Below, one piece after another: positions 1 to 13,700 of a DNA stretch of 64,000 nt (the stretch's first letter is position 1; each line of letters begins with the position of its first letter). A program made the position numbers and the translations under genes. This DNA is from Scortum barcoo (Eukaryota; Chordata; Actinopteri; Centrarchiformes; Terapontidae), in contig CM041540.1 in NCBI GenBank assembly GCA_023238725.1, positions 4,594,708 through 4,658,707 on the forward strand, read 5' to 3'. Under the pieces are notes generated by a model. It was not told the DNA's origin and made no database searches. It saw nothing but the letters and a program-made list of their open reading frames with translations.

Positions 1-459
1 AAGACTTCATTAAGACACAGATACATTTCAACCTGCTGCCTTCATCGGGGTCTTTTGATTTTATGCTGAGGCTCAATGACACTGTGACATTTTCAAACTC
101 TTAAGTAATATAAGTATTTTATATGACAAATATGTCAAAGAATACTCGGCCAAACAGAGTCAGTGATGCATCCAAATGAACCAATTGCTGCCTGACATTC
201 TTGTAAATTAAGATTCACTACTGTAATTAACAAGAGGTGATAACTGAAGATGGCAAAGGAGCAATAAGTCATCTGGAAATTTGCATGTTTTTAAATTTCA
301 GGATGCCAAACAGGCTTATTTGATTGGGAAGCTTAAATATAATCACAATTTGTCTCTTGTCAACACTTCAGCTTCAAATAATAGACTGAAACCGTTTTTA
401 TATTTAACCCAGTTTTAATTAAACAAGCACACTCAGAAGAAACAAGAAGCAAGTGAAGC
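1..459. other. Downstream flank of cry1, nothing recognised
   Basis: AT-rich sequence with no long ORF, recognisable repeat or RNA gene. It lies past the inferred polyadenylation site of cry1. The next gene beyond cry1 in human is MTERF2, but nothing of it is visible here. Confidence 0.5.
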
Positions 460-1234
460 AGTTCTCTCCAGTGGTACATTTATTGGGGATTATACAGAGG
501 GGGCACCATGATATGAAGACTCTATTCCCATCGCCTTTTCTCAAAGACAATAACTTGACAGTTAACGTCATACTGACATTGCCTCTACAGTGGTAAGGAA
601 TAAAATGAGGCCAACTAGTACTGAGATAGAGAAAGAAATGATCAATACACTCTTCTGTTGAAAGATACATTAGATGGCTCAAAAAGGAGAAAACTGGGCA
701 GTGGAATAAATGAGACAGGCAGCTGTATTAGAATAGATACAAGATTTATCACCTTTTTTTTTTTTGGAATGGACGGTCTATAAATGTTTTCTTTTTTTTT
801 TTTTTTTTTATTGAAAAAGAAAGATCCATCCACAATGATTTCTCATATCAAAAATATATCAATGGGTCTATGGCTACACAAAGAGAGAAAACACACATAC
901 AATATCCAAATATGTACAAGTTGTATGTGAGCTGAAATTAGCAAATTCATTATATACACAAGGACTCTTGTCCTGGCAATATCAACCCAAAAACACGAGG
1001 ACAGTGTAAAAGCCGCTCCAGTGATGTCGGCACTGGCCGGCCCGTGCAGTCCACGTGATAATTTACAGTTCGTTACTTGAGAAGCTGTGAGTGTGTTTGA
1101 TGGTGGCCTTCGAGCGCTCCTCTTGAAGTTGTGTTCATGCAGCAGTGTAGTGCTTTAACAAAAATGCAAGTCTCTGCGTCCGTTTTGTGTTGGTGGCGTT
1201 CGCGGTTTGACTGACGGAAAGTCTGCGGACGCAC
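460..1234 (-). other. cry1: Probable cry1 3' UTR terminal exon
   Basis: A strong acceptor (pyrimidine-rich tract then gttacag) ends at 1235 on the minus strand. A possible donor (ACG|gttagt) lies directly after the cry1 stop, so intron 1678-1235 would sit in the 3' UTR. AATAAA on the minus strand at 484-479 would place the end near 460. A second AATAAA at 814-809 runs into a genomic A tract, so an end there is possible. Inferred, with no transcript evidence. Confidence 0.5.
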
Positions 1235-1417
1235 CTGTAACGAGAAAAAGAAACAAACAAAGCAAAATTTACATATCAACTTTACTCAACACAATTGAAA
1301 AAATAAACTTGACTAATTTAACCATTTAAATATAATGTGAAGTATTTAAAGGGTCCTGTGAAAAGACCAAAATCTTACTAACATGTAGCGTCTGTGTGGC
1401 CCGGAGGTTTAAAGTTC

Positions 1418-1492
1418 AAGTACATTTCCCTAAGTACTATGCTTGTACTGAGTATTTCCATCTTCAGCTACTTAATACTTCTTCTTCTGTCC
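1418..1492. repeat. Dispersed AGTAC-rich fish repeat fragment (family B)
   Basis: Carries the pattern CAAGTACATTT...AAGTACT...GAGTATTTCCAT, then GCTACTTAATACTTC. I recognise this as part of a very common teleost non-autonomous repeat. It lies inside the proposed 3' UTR intron of cry1. Similar sequence occurs at 38545-38680 and 56990-57112. Confidence 0.5.
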
Positions 1493-1682
1493 AATGAATA
1501 AATAACATAAATTATTATAGATTAAGATAAATAAGTGAGGTATTTACACGCCAAACTTCAAAGTTTATATTCTTTTTTTGTAATTTTACCATGACAATCC
1601 CTCCCAAAGTTTTCCCATTTAAGTTTTTTTTTTAATTTCAATTTGCCTCTAATGTCAGTAAGAAAGTTTCCGACTAACCGTT

Positions 1683-1786
1683 CTAGTGGCTACTCTGTCT
1701 TTGGACTTTAGAGCCTTTAGAGCCATTCCCAGAGTCCTCGCTGTGTCGTTTTCCACTGGTCTGAAGGGGGCAGTGGTGTTCAGCTC
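1683..1786 (-). CDS. cry1: cry1 coding exon 13 with stop codon
   Basis: Encodes the last 33 residues: AEHHCPLQTSGKRHSEDSGN, then GSKGSKVQRQSSH, and TAG at 1685-1683. The basic GKR...KVQRQS end is conserved with mammalian CRY1. Acceptor tttttag. Just after the stop, G|gttagt at 1679/1678 could be a donor to a non-coding final exon. Confidence 0.92.
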
Positions 1787-4700
1787 CTAAAAAATAAAAG
1801 CGCAAAAAAGAAAAGCGCAGTTTAATATCTGTCCTGAAAATACAGTTTTATTAGTATTAGCAAGTACAGAAAAAGAGGCATAGCTTAGGATAAAGGAGTT
1901 GGAGTAGAACTACAAAGGAGATTTATGAACTGAATTAATGAAATCATCAGCTGCGGTAAAAGAAAAAGTTCTCACCTTTCTGAACTGCAGGACCGGGAAT
2001 CTTCTGCGTGCTCTGGGTGTAACACATCATACTGCTGCTGGTGCCGGCGTAACCTGGAGTGCGAACAAGTTTCAAGGATTAGCAGAGAAGAAGTGTTGGC
2101 AGGAAAACATGAGGTCGAGATAAAACAGATGAATTAAATGTGCAGTATCTGAGGCTCCCCACCCTGCTGGTGTGCGCCCATGCTGCTCTGGGAATCGTCC
2201 TGCAGGTACATCATGACGCCGCTCTGCCAGTCTCCCTGGGAGTGAACCGGCATCTGATAGCCTGTCGGAACAAAACGGGAAACAAATCCTATTTTTAGAC
2301 ACAGCTTTGCTGCCAGAGACCGAAGAGGAAGCCATGAAGAAGCCAAGACTGCTGCAGGTACAGTGACACGTACCAGATGGAGCTGCAGCTTCGTGCGTCG
2401 CCTCGGCAGAGAAACCCATCTCGCTGTTACTGTTTCCGCTGTTGTTGGAGGGAACTGTGGCCAAAAGTCCTGAAGACACAAAACAGTCAGTCGACAGCTG
2501 ATCTTTTTTTGTAATTGTTTAGTTTTCAAGTTGATTTTGAAGATTAACTCAAGTCCTTGTGCAGCTTCTTGTCAGCCATTTTCTTTCTTTGTTCTTTATT
2601 AAAAAGATTATATTTTTGGTATTTGGCCTTAATTGGAAAGCTGACAGTAATGAGGCAGAAACTGATTGTTGAGCTTATGTCGTGTACCTTAACCATTCAG
2701 CTGCTTAAGCACCCTCTACAAGTCATTTTCAGGTCTTATTTAAAATCAGACATGATTCATTCTTTATATTCTGAATGCTAAAACCTGCCTGAGGAATTGA
2801 AGCTGCTCAAACCTGCACTGTTTGTTTAACTCAGCTCTTAAAACTCACTTATATGTAAAAATCTTTTAGGAAAATGAACAAATAATTTCAGGTACATCTT
2901 GTCAACCCTGTTCCGTATTAATATTCAAAGGTGTTTTCTCTTTCTGAATGTGTATGTCCTTACCGAGGCCTCTGTAACAGGAGAGCTGCTGGTAGATCTG
3001 TTTCATCCTCTCGATGTTAAGACGGCTAGCCTCCGCGTGGTGCACCATGGGTTTGGGGTAATGCACTCCGATAATGCATTTGGCCGCCTTCTGCACACTC
3101 TCCGGAGCGTTCCAGGGATCATAAATATACTTGGCTGGAAAGCCTCTCAGGATGGGCAGGTAGCGCCTGAGTGAAGAGATGCAGAGGTTTGGTGAGCATG
3201 TAAGGGTTAGGTGGTGTAATTTATTTTTATGACGAACAAAAAGATGTCAGGATCTCTTCTAGTGGGCTGGAAGAACCTACAACTCATTTGTCAGCATGTC
3301 AGTGCCACCCACCTCCCTAATGACTGGTTAGATTATAAAACACAGACAAACTGTTTGTTTTTTTGGTGCCACAACCAGTTTACCTGTTCATGAGCCAGTT
3401 CTTGATTTGAAGGCTAAGTACTGTATATCTGAGTTTTAATTATCACTGGTGACTTGTCTGGGAAGGTGGAAACTTTTTTTAATCCAGTGCTGCTGTAAAA
3501 AGATCTTTTAGAGGTTTTTCCAATCTCACAAAAAAAACCTGGATGAAACACTACATAATTAAAATGATTAATACTGCGCCACAGCATATTATACAATTAA
3601 AAGGATCCCATGTGGACTGGAGTTTATACAGCAGCCAAATAAAGGGCTTAATGTCAGCGTACCGTATGTAATCTCCGTTGGGGTCTGTGCGTCGGCCGAA
3701 CCCCACGGGGCAGTAGCAGTGAAAGAACTGCTGGAAGAAAGAGCTGCAGGAGAGCCACATCCAGCTGCCTGCGTTCACACTCCAGTCCGCATCCAGCAGC
3801 AGCTCCTCAAACACCTGAACACACACGAACGAGCAAATCTTAGTGTTCGTGAGCTGAGGTGGGAAGATAAACTTTTTCTGGCTCTTGCTGCTAGAATAGA
3901 TATGGTTACTTATTTTTGTTTCTAGATAAGTAAATCAGGAAATGTATCAGAGTTTCTTTTGCATATTGGATAAAAATCTAAAATGACTAATGCAAAACTT
4001 TGGATGAAATATGATTTTAAGATAAAATTAGCAGTGCAAGCAGCAGTGAATCTCTAAGGGTCAATTATCTATCCATATTTTCCAATTTCTATGACCAGAA
4101 AACATTTCTCTAATATAGTAGGATAAATAGGTAACAGAATAACAAATCAATCTTAATTTTTATGGTAAGTCTTCCACATGTTCTACCTTCATGCCCTCCT
4201 CCCAGCCAATCCACAGGTCTCCTCTGGTCAGGAAACAGGCCACGGCGTGCCGGGCCAGGTGGTGGATCCAGCCCTCCTGCCTCAGCTGGGTCATGATGGC
4301 GTCGATCCAGGGGAAGCCGGTCCGGCCCTCCGCCCACTTGGCCAGCGCCTCGGGGTTGCGGTCCCAGGGGATCTGAACACAGATGGGGTTGCTCTCCATC
4401 TTGTCGAAGCAGGGGTTGTTGGTGGCCGCCGTGTAGAAGAACTCGCGCCACAGCAGCTGACCGTACAGCGAGAGCGGAGGGGAGCTGTTCTTCTTCACCT
4501 GATAATAATAGATAATATTTTTGTTACAGTCTCAGAAAATTGTATTATTATTATGAAGCTTATTAAAAAAAGGAGGAGATCATGGCACTTAATGTCAGGA
4601 GTGTTCAGGTGGTTAACTTACTAGAAGATCCACATCAAAATCATTTTATTCCTGTTTTTAGGCACAACTATTGACTGAAACTTAAGTTTTTTGGTAGCTT

Positions 4701-7700
4701 GGACCATTGTGGCCATTGTGTGTTTTCATCCATCTGCATCTTAAAACACCAAATGAGGTACAGAAGGCTACAAGAAAAGGTCATTAAATATCACATGTGT
4801 AGGTACCAATAGTGGGCTGACAGTGTTTTCTTAGTCAGTAGTAATTATCTAAGCTACAGGGGAAAGTTTCTCTCTATGTTAGGGCTGTAGCTTTTGAGGA
4901 TAAATCATTAAACTTACACAACTATTCCTAAAAATAAGAGACATTAGCTTAATACAAAAAGGGGAAAAACAGGTTTTTTTAAGTAATACTTTATATTTCT
5001 TGACTGCAAACGTTTGCAAGGGAGTCCGATACAACATCACACCTCAAGAGGGAGCCAGTGCAACAAAGCCAGACTGCTGTGGACTACTCACCCTGTTACA
5101 TAACAAAGTGGAAACCTTTAGGTGGCGGCATAAACAACAGGAACAGTAAATCACTCTTAAATGTGCTCTAGAAGTTAAACCTGACTATGCTGCCTTTATT
5201 TTATTTTGTATATTCTGTAAATACAAAACTGTAGTCACAATGTCAGTAAATCCTATTTGAATCTGATAAGTTTATTGACATTTTTAATAACTGTATTAGT
5301 ACTGTAGATGAGTCCTCCTGGTTTTGGTTTATTCTCAGCTGTTTGACAGATGATTCAGTTCGCTTCTCCAGTTAAGATAATATCATAAGGCACTGGGACT
5401 TTATCTAAAGTTAAATTTAAAGTTAAACTTAAACTTAAACAGCAAGAAAGTTCATTGAAGTTAAACTGATTTGAAGAAACTTACTAGCTGAGAATACTGA
5501 GATTACAAACATCCATAAAGCACTGTCTTAACACCACTCTGACTCTGTAGGAGCCTGTATTACCTCCTTTCAAAAAGTATATCTACTTTTGTGAATGTGT
5601 TTAGACTGAGATGTTTAATGACTTGCCTTCCTGTAGAGGTCGGTGAGTTTGAAGTAGAAGAGGCGACAGGAGAGGCAGCCGAAGCGCAGGTACGGGCTGA
5701 GGCCTGTCGGGCTGGCGAGCAGCGAGTTGGAGTTCATTCTGGGACGTTCGAAGTTGGCCACCCACGCCTGACGACACCACAGACGCACGATCACATATGA
5801 AATGAGAGAACAGGGTTTTCTATTAAGGCTGGCACACATGAAAAGAAGCAAACAGAAAATGGACATTAATCTAAAACAAGGTTTTACATGACTTAATGAG
5901 AAAATAGTGGAGGAATCTTTTTTTTTGTTTGTTTTTTTAAACAAGATCTTCAAAAATTCCTCATCTTATCTGATTTTACAGACCTTTCTCTCCAAATGCC
6001 TCTCAAGTCGTGTGAGGGCTTCAGTCTCTCCTCCCGGCCACACAGCTGAGGACAGACCTTCAGTATCGAAACCTGCAGGGAAAAAAACACACTTTAAAAT
6101 CCTGCCTATAGTTTTAAATTTCAGTTTGGAGCATGTGTGATCGTGTTTTAATGCTTCATCTGAACCAAAACCACCCCGCTCACCCAGCTCCTCTAAGGAG
6201 GGGACCCCAAACTTGTCGTCATGGTCCTCGGACAGCGGCGTAGAGCATTTCCCCATGATTTCAGCCGTGATGGACTCTGCGGGCAGCTCCACCGCGTCCA
6301 TACGACTGATGAGGGTCTGGAAACACTTGTAGGTGAGAGGGGACTGACCCCCATTCAACTCTATGATCCTGCAGAAGCAAAATGAGCACAGGAAGACAGT
6401 CAAAGACCAAACAGATGCACTGATAATGGTCTTTCACAGATGTTTTTAAAGCAGATGTGTTAAGCGGCGACATTAACTCACTTGTCCAGGTCATAGAGTG
6501 TGTGGGAGATGCGAACTGTCACCTCCACTCCAGCCTCAGAGGCCAGCTTCTTAATTGCCTCATCTCGCTCTTTCCCAAACGGCTCAGAGTCGTACTCATA
6601 AGACAAACGAGAAATCTTCCATTCCTGGAGAAAAACAGGGGATTTTTAGGTACAGTATAGAATGAACAGCGTGTACAGCATGTTTTAAAGCACAGTGGAG
6701 GGTTAAGCTTTATGTTTAAATCAAACGACGCCGTCACCTTGAACAGTCTGGGAAAGACATCAGTGGGTTGGCCTCGTATCACGAACAGACGAGAGTTGAG
6801 CTTTCGGAGGCTGGAGTCCAAGTCCTCAAGACTCTGCAGTAAGAACCTGGGGGACGACAGAAATAAAGAAAGAGCGGTTAAAAGGCTGAAATTAAACACT
6901 GAAAAACATGCTGCAATGTCACAAACTCTTACAAGGTTGAAGCTTGAAAAAAAAAAAAAAAAAAGGGATGTCATGTTCTTTGCAATCAAAGTTTCAAAGA
7001 AAGAAAACTCCTACTCTGTTTGAAAGAGGGGTTGATTATTTCAGCTTGTACCGGATTTGACAAGATACAAAGCAGCAGTTTAAATTTGCTTTTTGATATG
7101 CAAATTATATGCAGCAAGATTCAGCTGAATCTATTCAGACGACCCACACCAAGAATCAGTTTCCTGAATTAAAATATTACTGAGTTTACACACAAGAAAT
7201 CTGCCAAGGTTTGAGGATCTGACCCAATTAAATAAACTCTCCTTTTTTTCCATGAGTTGACAAAAGGGGAAAACAGACGATTGCTTGTTCCTGTTACAGA
7301 ACGACAGCAGTCACCTGCATTCAGATTCGAAACAGGAATATGCAGATTTGATTCCCTAAATTTAATTCTTACTTAACTACAGGTAGTTCTTCCTTTTGCA
7401 CTTGTGAAACACAGAAGTGTGAAAAAGTCACCAAAATAAGGATGCAGCTAAAGGTGCAGTCTATGTAGTATATAGATTGTATTTACATTGACAATTGATG
7501 ACGTAAAGAGGAGCTTTAATTTCCTTTTAATAACTGTTGCACAATTGAGAATATGACAGAAGAGAGATTTGAGATTTGGATCCATCAGCGGTGCAGTCGA
7601 CTAAATCTACAAGCACTGTGTTCATTAATGTTAACGTGAAGTGAGAAGCGTTTTAATAAAATGTCCTGCCGGGGGATGAACGTGTGACGACAACACGGAC

Positions 7701-10700
7701 ACTCAACAATGTTTCTGCTGTGTGAGTCAGCAGAAACGTCCGGCCAAGCTGATGTCACGTTAATGGAGATGAAGCAGCCGATTTCTGGTAAATGTGCCGC
7801 TGATGGTTAGATAACGACACCACAGGCTCAACAAAGTGGGTACTGGACTGGACAACTATTACAAAACAAATAAAAGCAGCTGGCAATGCCCTGTTGTAAC
7901 ACCGCAGACCGGCAGTGGGTTTTTTTTTCCACGACAAGAAGAGTCTAAATCACATACTTAAAGGAATAATCTACCTATTTTCCCATATTCAAGACTGGAC
8001 TTGGGCAGGATGGATAATATAATAGTTTTTTCTGGGAGGAAAAATAAAAATTAGACGTAGATATCAGATGTAAGTGCAAATGTGTAAGAGAATCAGCAGT
8101 AATCCAAAGCACAGATCTAATCAAATGGACAACATTTCAATGCCACATTTAAACAGACGTGAAAATCTGTTGTTGGCTAACCCAGTGAACTAGATATCTG
8201 ACACAATCAAGATACTTCCTTTCAGTCAGTGCTCACTGATGTGCAGCACTGTTTGCAGTGTAGCTGTGTGACCAGAGATAATAAAGACAGAGCGACCAAA
8301 GTTAAAACAGAACAGCAAAACCTCACAGTACATATCAGCGTCTTACACAACCACTGTAAAGAGTACTTATTTGAATAACATCATTTCAGACAATAAGCAA
8401 CTATCTAAACTATTTTTTAAAGCAAATATGCCCATATTTCCCTGGTCCCTGAAGTTGAAATGTGAATATTTGCTCCTCCTCTATGATTGTAAACTGAATA
8501 TATTTGGATTTTAGATTATTGGTCATTAAAAAAGCTTTTAAGACATCACTTTGGGCTCTGGAAGAGAATTTTTTTCTAAACAGCTAGTAAATTAATTGAG
8601 AATACGACTCAGATGATTTGAAAAGTAAATTGCAGCACTTTACAATTTGATCTGCCGTGACAGCTTCATCACAGATAACCAACCAAACCAATCACTTTCT
8701 CTGCCTTGATTTGTGTAATATATAACCTGTGCTCCGACTGTGTGATTGAGCGCTTATGTCCACCGGGCTCTTTATTAATTCAGATCTGCTCTGTTGCATA
8801 AACGCTGCACTCTATTAAAATGTATGAATTCATTTGAGCGGATGTTGCTTTAGCTTGAAGCACGGACACGTCCTCTTATATACAATCTGAAAAACGCCTC
8901 TTTACATGAACTTTTCTCGCTTCACATGATTCATTGTTCCTAATGACAAATAACCTGAAACCAGCAGCACTTCAGAGTGAAAAGATTATACTTGAGGGCA
9001 CCGGTTTTTATCTTTGTTATCCCAACAGCCTAACAGCCCAATTTAACCTCCTACTTTGGGTGAATAAACAAGCGTAAGCAGGTTGCTGTGCTCAGGCGAT
9101 GCAAAAGTAAAAGCACTGACAGCGATACACCAATAATTTAAAAACGACAAGCCTTGAACTCATTGTTGAGGCTGAATCATGCAGACACAGGATGAGTCAA
9201 CCAACCTGCATCCACTTGAGTTTAATCATCACTGTTCATGACGTCAGCGAGCATGAACAAACCAAACGTACTGACCCCGCCAATGCAAACAAGATTTTCT
9301 CTTACCTTTGAGAAGTCATCACTGCGTTTCATCTTTGTTTTTCAAAATCACAGAACTGACACTGTGCTTCTGATTTGAATCTTTCTAAAAATAAAGAAAT
9401 ACAGACTGTAAACATCAGAGCACACACTCCCACAGGTCCACACAGGCCTGCAGATTGAGCGGCAGTAATGTGGTGCTTCCCGTGCTGTTGCTATAGGTAC
9501 CAACGTTCGTAGGTGGAAGCTTCCTGTATCCCCCTAAACGTGTCTTTTATTTGATATGAAAGCCAGGTGGGTGTAGCTTGGCTGCTGTGACAACTTTTCA
9601 CAGATGGTGAAGCGAAAACACCCAACTGTCAATATTTCAGTTAATAAATTCTACCATGTTTCTGTCTTATGATGCAGCAAATGTCATAACTGTGCAGCTG
9701 TACATGAATCATTTTTACGAGGCTGGATGGTTGTTGCTCTGTTATTCATCTAAGGAGCGTCACAGTCAAATGTAGAAACTGATTCAGTAAAATCCAAATC
9801 TGATAATATTCATTTTGTAGGTCATGAATCAGAGTGTAGGTTCGCGTTTAAAGGCAAATCATGTGGCTGAAATGAAAAATGGCCTGACGTTTGAGGATGG
9901 AGAGAGCGCTGTGCACTGATATGGACTGAGGTTTTAAGAAAATCTGGCCGCTCATAACTGAGGTAAGGGGAAACCTGGCACACAGCTGCTGTAGTTTAAG
10001 CAGGTTTTTCTGAGGTGCTGTAGCGCAAAGTACAACCTTAGAAGAACTGTGTGATATTGCTGTTATTATAGTCTGGGTGATTATCCATTTCTGAGGCTGA
10101 GTTTTAAAAAAGGACTCCTCAAAACATTTAAAAGTTGGTAAAGTTTCAGGACATTTTCCATACTTTGGATTAGATAACTGTCTCTAAACCGCCTTTAACT
10201 TAATGTTTTCTTATTTGTGGCTGTGAGTCTCAGTATCAAGAATAACTGCATCTACAATAGGCTAATATTATAAAATTTAACTGACATTTAACTCAATGAA
10301 CAAAATCAGAGTAGTTAAAGTTCTGGACATGACTTAGATTGTGATATTACAGATAAAAATGTCAAAGTGATCACGATGCTGCAATACTGTCACACTGACT
10401 TCTAAAATGGGAGATGTTGTTTGAGCAGAGCTAAAACAGATTTTCTGGAGTAGCCACGTTTGGATGTCAAAGCTTTTTCTATTGTATGTGAGCTTCTCAG
10501 TGCTGATTTCCTCTTTTGAACAGTTGGGAAGTAGTTGAGTGGATTTTTTTGTTCACTTAACATTCGCTGAGTATGTTGTTTTTCCAGGAACACCCTGCTC
10601 CACTTTCAAGCCGTTACACTGTGCGCATTCACGTCTGGAAACTGTTACAACCACAGTCTTATCTGATGGCCACTGAATAAACCTCTCATATCCCGGCCCG

Positions 10701-13700
10701 GATTTATCAGCCCCGTCCAGGAACTGAGTTTCTGGTCACATGCTATGTTGTTAGCTGCCTGTGAAATACAGACCGCCCGACTCCAAACAGAGAGCAATGA
10801 GCTTAATCTATATTCATCTGCAGTGTTTGGATAAAGACAAAGCTCTGCTGCAATGCACCAAAAAAAAAAAAAAAAATCATCTGTGTCTGTTTTTTGTTAT
10901 TTTTCCTCTGTCATGGATACTCCCACTTTCCTCCTGCTTGTTATAAACACTGTTTTATGGAGCAACTGCACACTAATTACACCCTCGCAGACATTTTCAC
11001 TTGAATAAAAGGGACTTTTGTGATCGTGGACCACCCGGCAGATCTCGGTCATCGAGCATGAACAGTTTGAAGAATAACGCATTGACGGAGACATCAGATG
11101 GAGGCAGCTGTGTTGGGATTAATGCTCACAGTTGCACATCTCGCCAGAGATAGTCGGGGGTCTATTGCAGCAACAGGAGAGCAGAAGTAGGTCAAATAGA
11201 TGAGATGGGTGGGATGTTTACTACTAACACACTGACCTACTTGCGCCACTCGTGGAGATGTTTTGGGGGAGGGAAGGCGTCAGGAAAGTTACTGTGATTA
11301 TGTCATCTGTCTCTGACCCACCTCCTTCACTGAAGATTACACCCCTTAGATCTCAATTAAATCAATTAAAAATGACTGGAACTTGCTGCACCATCCTCCT
11401 GACTTTGTCTTGGTTTGAGCGACGAGGCTTAGAGATATGAAATCACACATAAATGTTGCAAAGACAAAGAAATATCACTAAAGCTGGAGAATAATACATA
11501 ACTGCATTATTCTGACCGGTATTTCTATCATTTTGACTGCCACATTGACGTCAATGAGGGAAGGCTAAGTAACAGCAGCATCTTTCTATATAATGTATAA
11601 TCAGTGTAAACTTAGCAACTGGCCCACTAAATCTAAGCTGCAGCGTTTTATGTTAAATTAAATCCATTATTTGCAACAACAGTTAGACGACAAAGAAGAA
11701 AAAGAAACTCTTTTGACTCTCAAAATATATTTTCTCTGAGCACTGTAACTGGTTTCAGACATGAAGGTTTTTTTATTTAATGTACATGTCTGATGTGTGC
11801 ATAAAAAAAACTAAATAAAAGAGAGTGAATCAGGGCATACTGGGTGATCTGCGTGTGAGCTCTGCGTCACCCCGGGCTGTTGTTGCATAACGGTGGAGCC
11901 ATAACATGGATGCTCCATAACAGGCGCGCCTCTGCAGCCTCTGCCCTACTCTCCCAGTGACGGCATGGGGCCGCGATGCAAACCAGAGCGCACGGCGGGA
12001 GAGGAAACAACAACATCCAGCGGCACACCTACTGTAAGGAGCTCTTTCATTCGGCGGCCGCGTGTGGAGTCTGCTAAATCTGAAGTTTCCACGAGGGAGT
12101 GAGGGAGCTTACCGCATGCACAAATTTGTGGAGCTGTGATGAATAAACGTCTGGGTCATAGACCAAGCTGGGTAAAAACAGGGACAGGAAAAACTCACCA
12201 CGTAACGCTGAAGATTTACTCGGACTGTCTGCTAGACGGGGTAAAGTCAGCGGCTCATACGCTGGCAAACTCTCCTGCAACCATAACGGTCCTCGCTCTT
12301 ATCTCCGTCACATGAGCCTGTAAAGCTTTATATACTCATTTGTGTCAGCAGACTCAAACTGATCGCCCCTATCTTGCATTTGTACACACACAAACACACA
12401 CACGCTGGCTGAATATCTGAAATGTCAGTTATGTAAAATGTTAGTATCAAATGAAGCATTGTCTCTACGCTAATGAAATGTGAGGATACAGGTCAAACTC
12501 AAGAGATTCAGAGAACAGACATGATTAACTGGACCACTTGATTTCATTTTTCGACATCCAAACTCTTCTTTTTTTGGGTGCTTCTGTCCAAATGTAAAAA
12601 ACAGACAACCTTTCATTACTTGGAAACAATGTAAAGAGATTAAAACAAAGCTTGTTAATTCATTACTTGCAGCTCTGGCAAATGCCGTGGACGAATTAAG
12701 TCTGGAGACATTTCCCTATTTCTATCTCGTGGCTACATTTTCAAACGTCTTAGTCCCTGAAGGTATCGGAAAGGTCCATCTCTGCCAAGTCTCTAATCCC
12801 TGTGGAAGAAATAACTAATGATCTGAATGTCATTTACTCTGCCATGATGTACCGTGAGGACTGTGGTCTGTAAGAGGCTGGAAAGATAAGGAATTGTGTC
12901 GTAATGAACCATTTAACAACAACAAAAAAAAGGCTATAAAGCATGTTAATCTATTTTCACAATAATTACAGTCTAGCAGGGAGGTGGAGGTAAGGCTCAA
13001 CAAAATAAAGTACTGTTTACCAATTTGAGATCTGACTCACTTTTTTAAGAGATGAAAAAGTAATATTCTAAATTGTGTGGGATGTCGGCACCCATAATTT
13101 TATTTTTGCCTCCTATAATCATGCGTGAAGGTATAATTGATGTTTAGTTTTATGGTGATTACAGTTTGATTCATGTCTCATGACATAACAGGAGGAGCGC
13201 AAACTGGAAGTACATGTATGTGTGACATAAGCCAGATAATATAAACCAAACAGTTTGATATTATTTGATCTAAGGTAGCAACTCCTGTCCTTTTTTCACA
13301 AAAATGTAAACTCAAACCTGTTTGACAATGTTGTGTAAAAGTTTTACATGATTTCTACATTTTTTATATCTTTATATTACTGCAGGCTGTTCACAACGGT
13401 ACCAATGAGTTGCACTTAAAACCATCACAGTTAAAATACGCTGATAAAGAGACAAACTAAAGCATGACATTAAATGGAAATGAGGGATTAGGGCTGACAC
13501 CAGCGATTACTTTCACTATCAATTAATCTGTTGATTACTTTCTCGATTCACCATTTAATCCCTTTGTCCAAATCTGTCAAACAATGATGGAAAAATGACA
13601 ATCAGGTAACGTCTTCTAGTTGCCTGTTTTACCTGACGGGCAGTCCAAAACTATTCAGTTTGACAAAGAAAAGCTGCAAATCCTCCCACTTGAGAAGTTG

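Noticed and set aside
1073..1279. 68-codon minus-strand frame downstream of the cry1 stop
   Set aside because: It lies in the inferred 3' UTR exon and crosses its acceptor; the peptide does not resemble a cryptochrome tail, and a complete KVQRQS-type end is already present.
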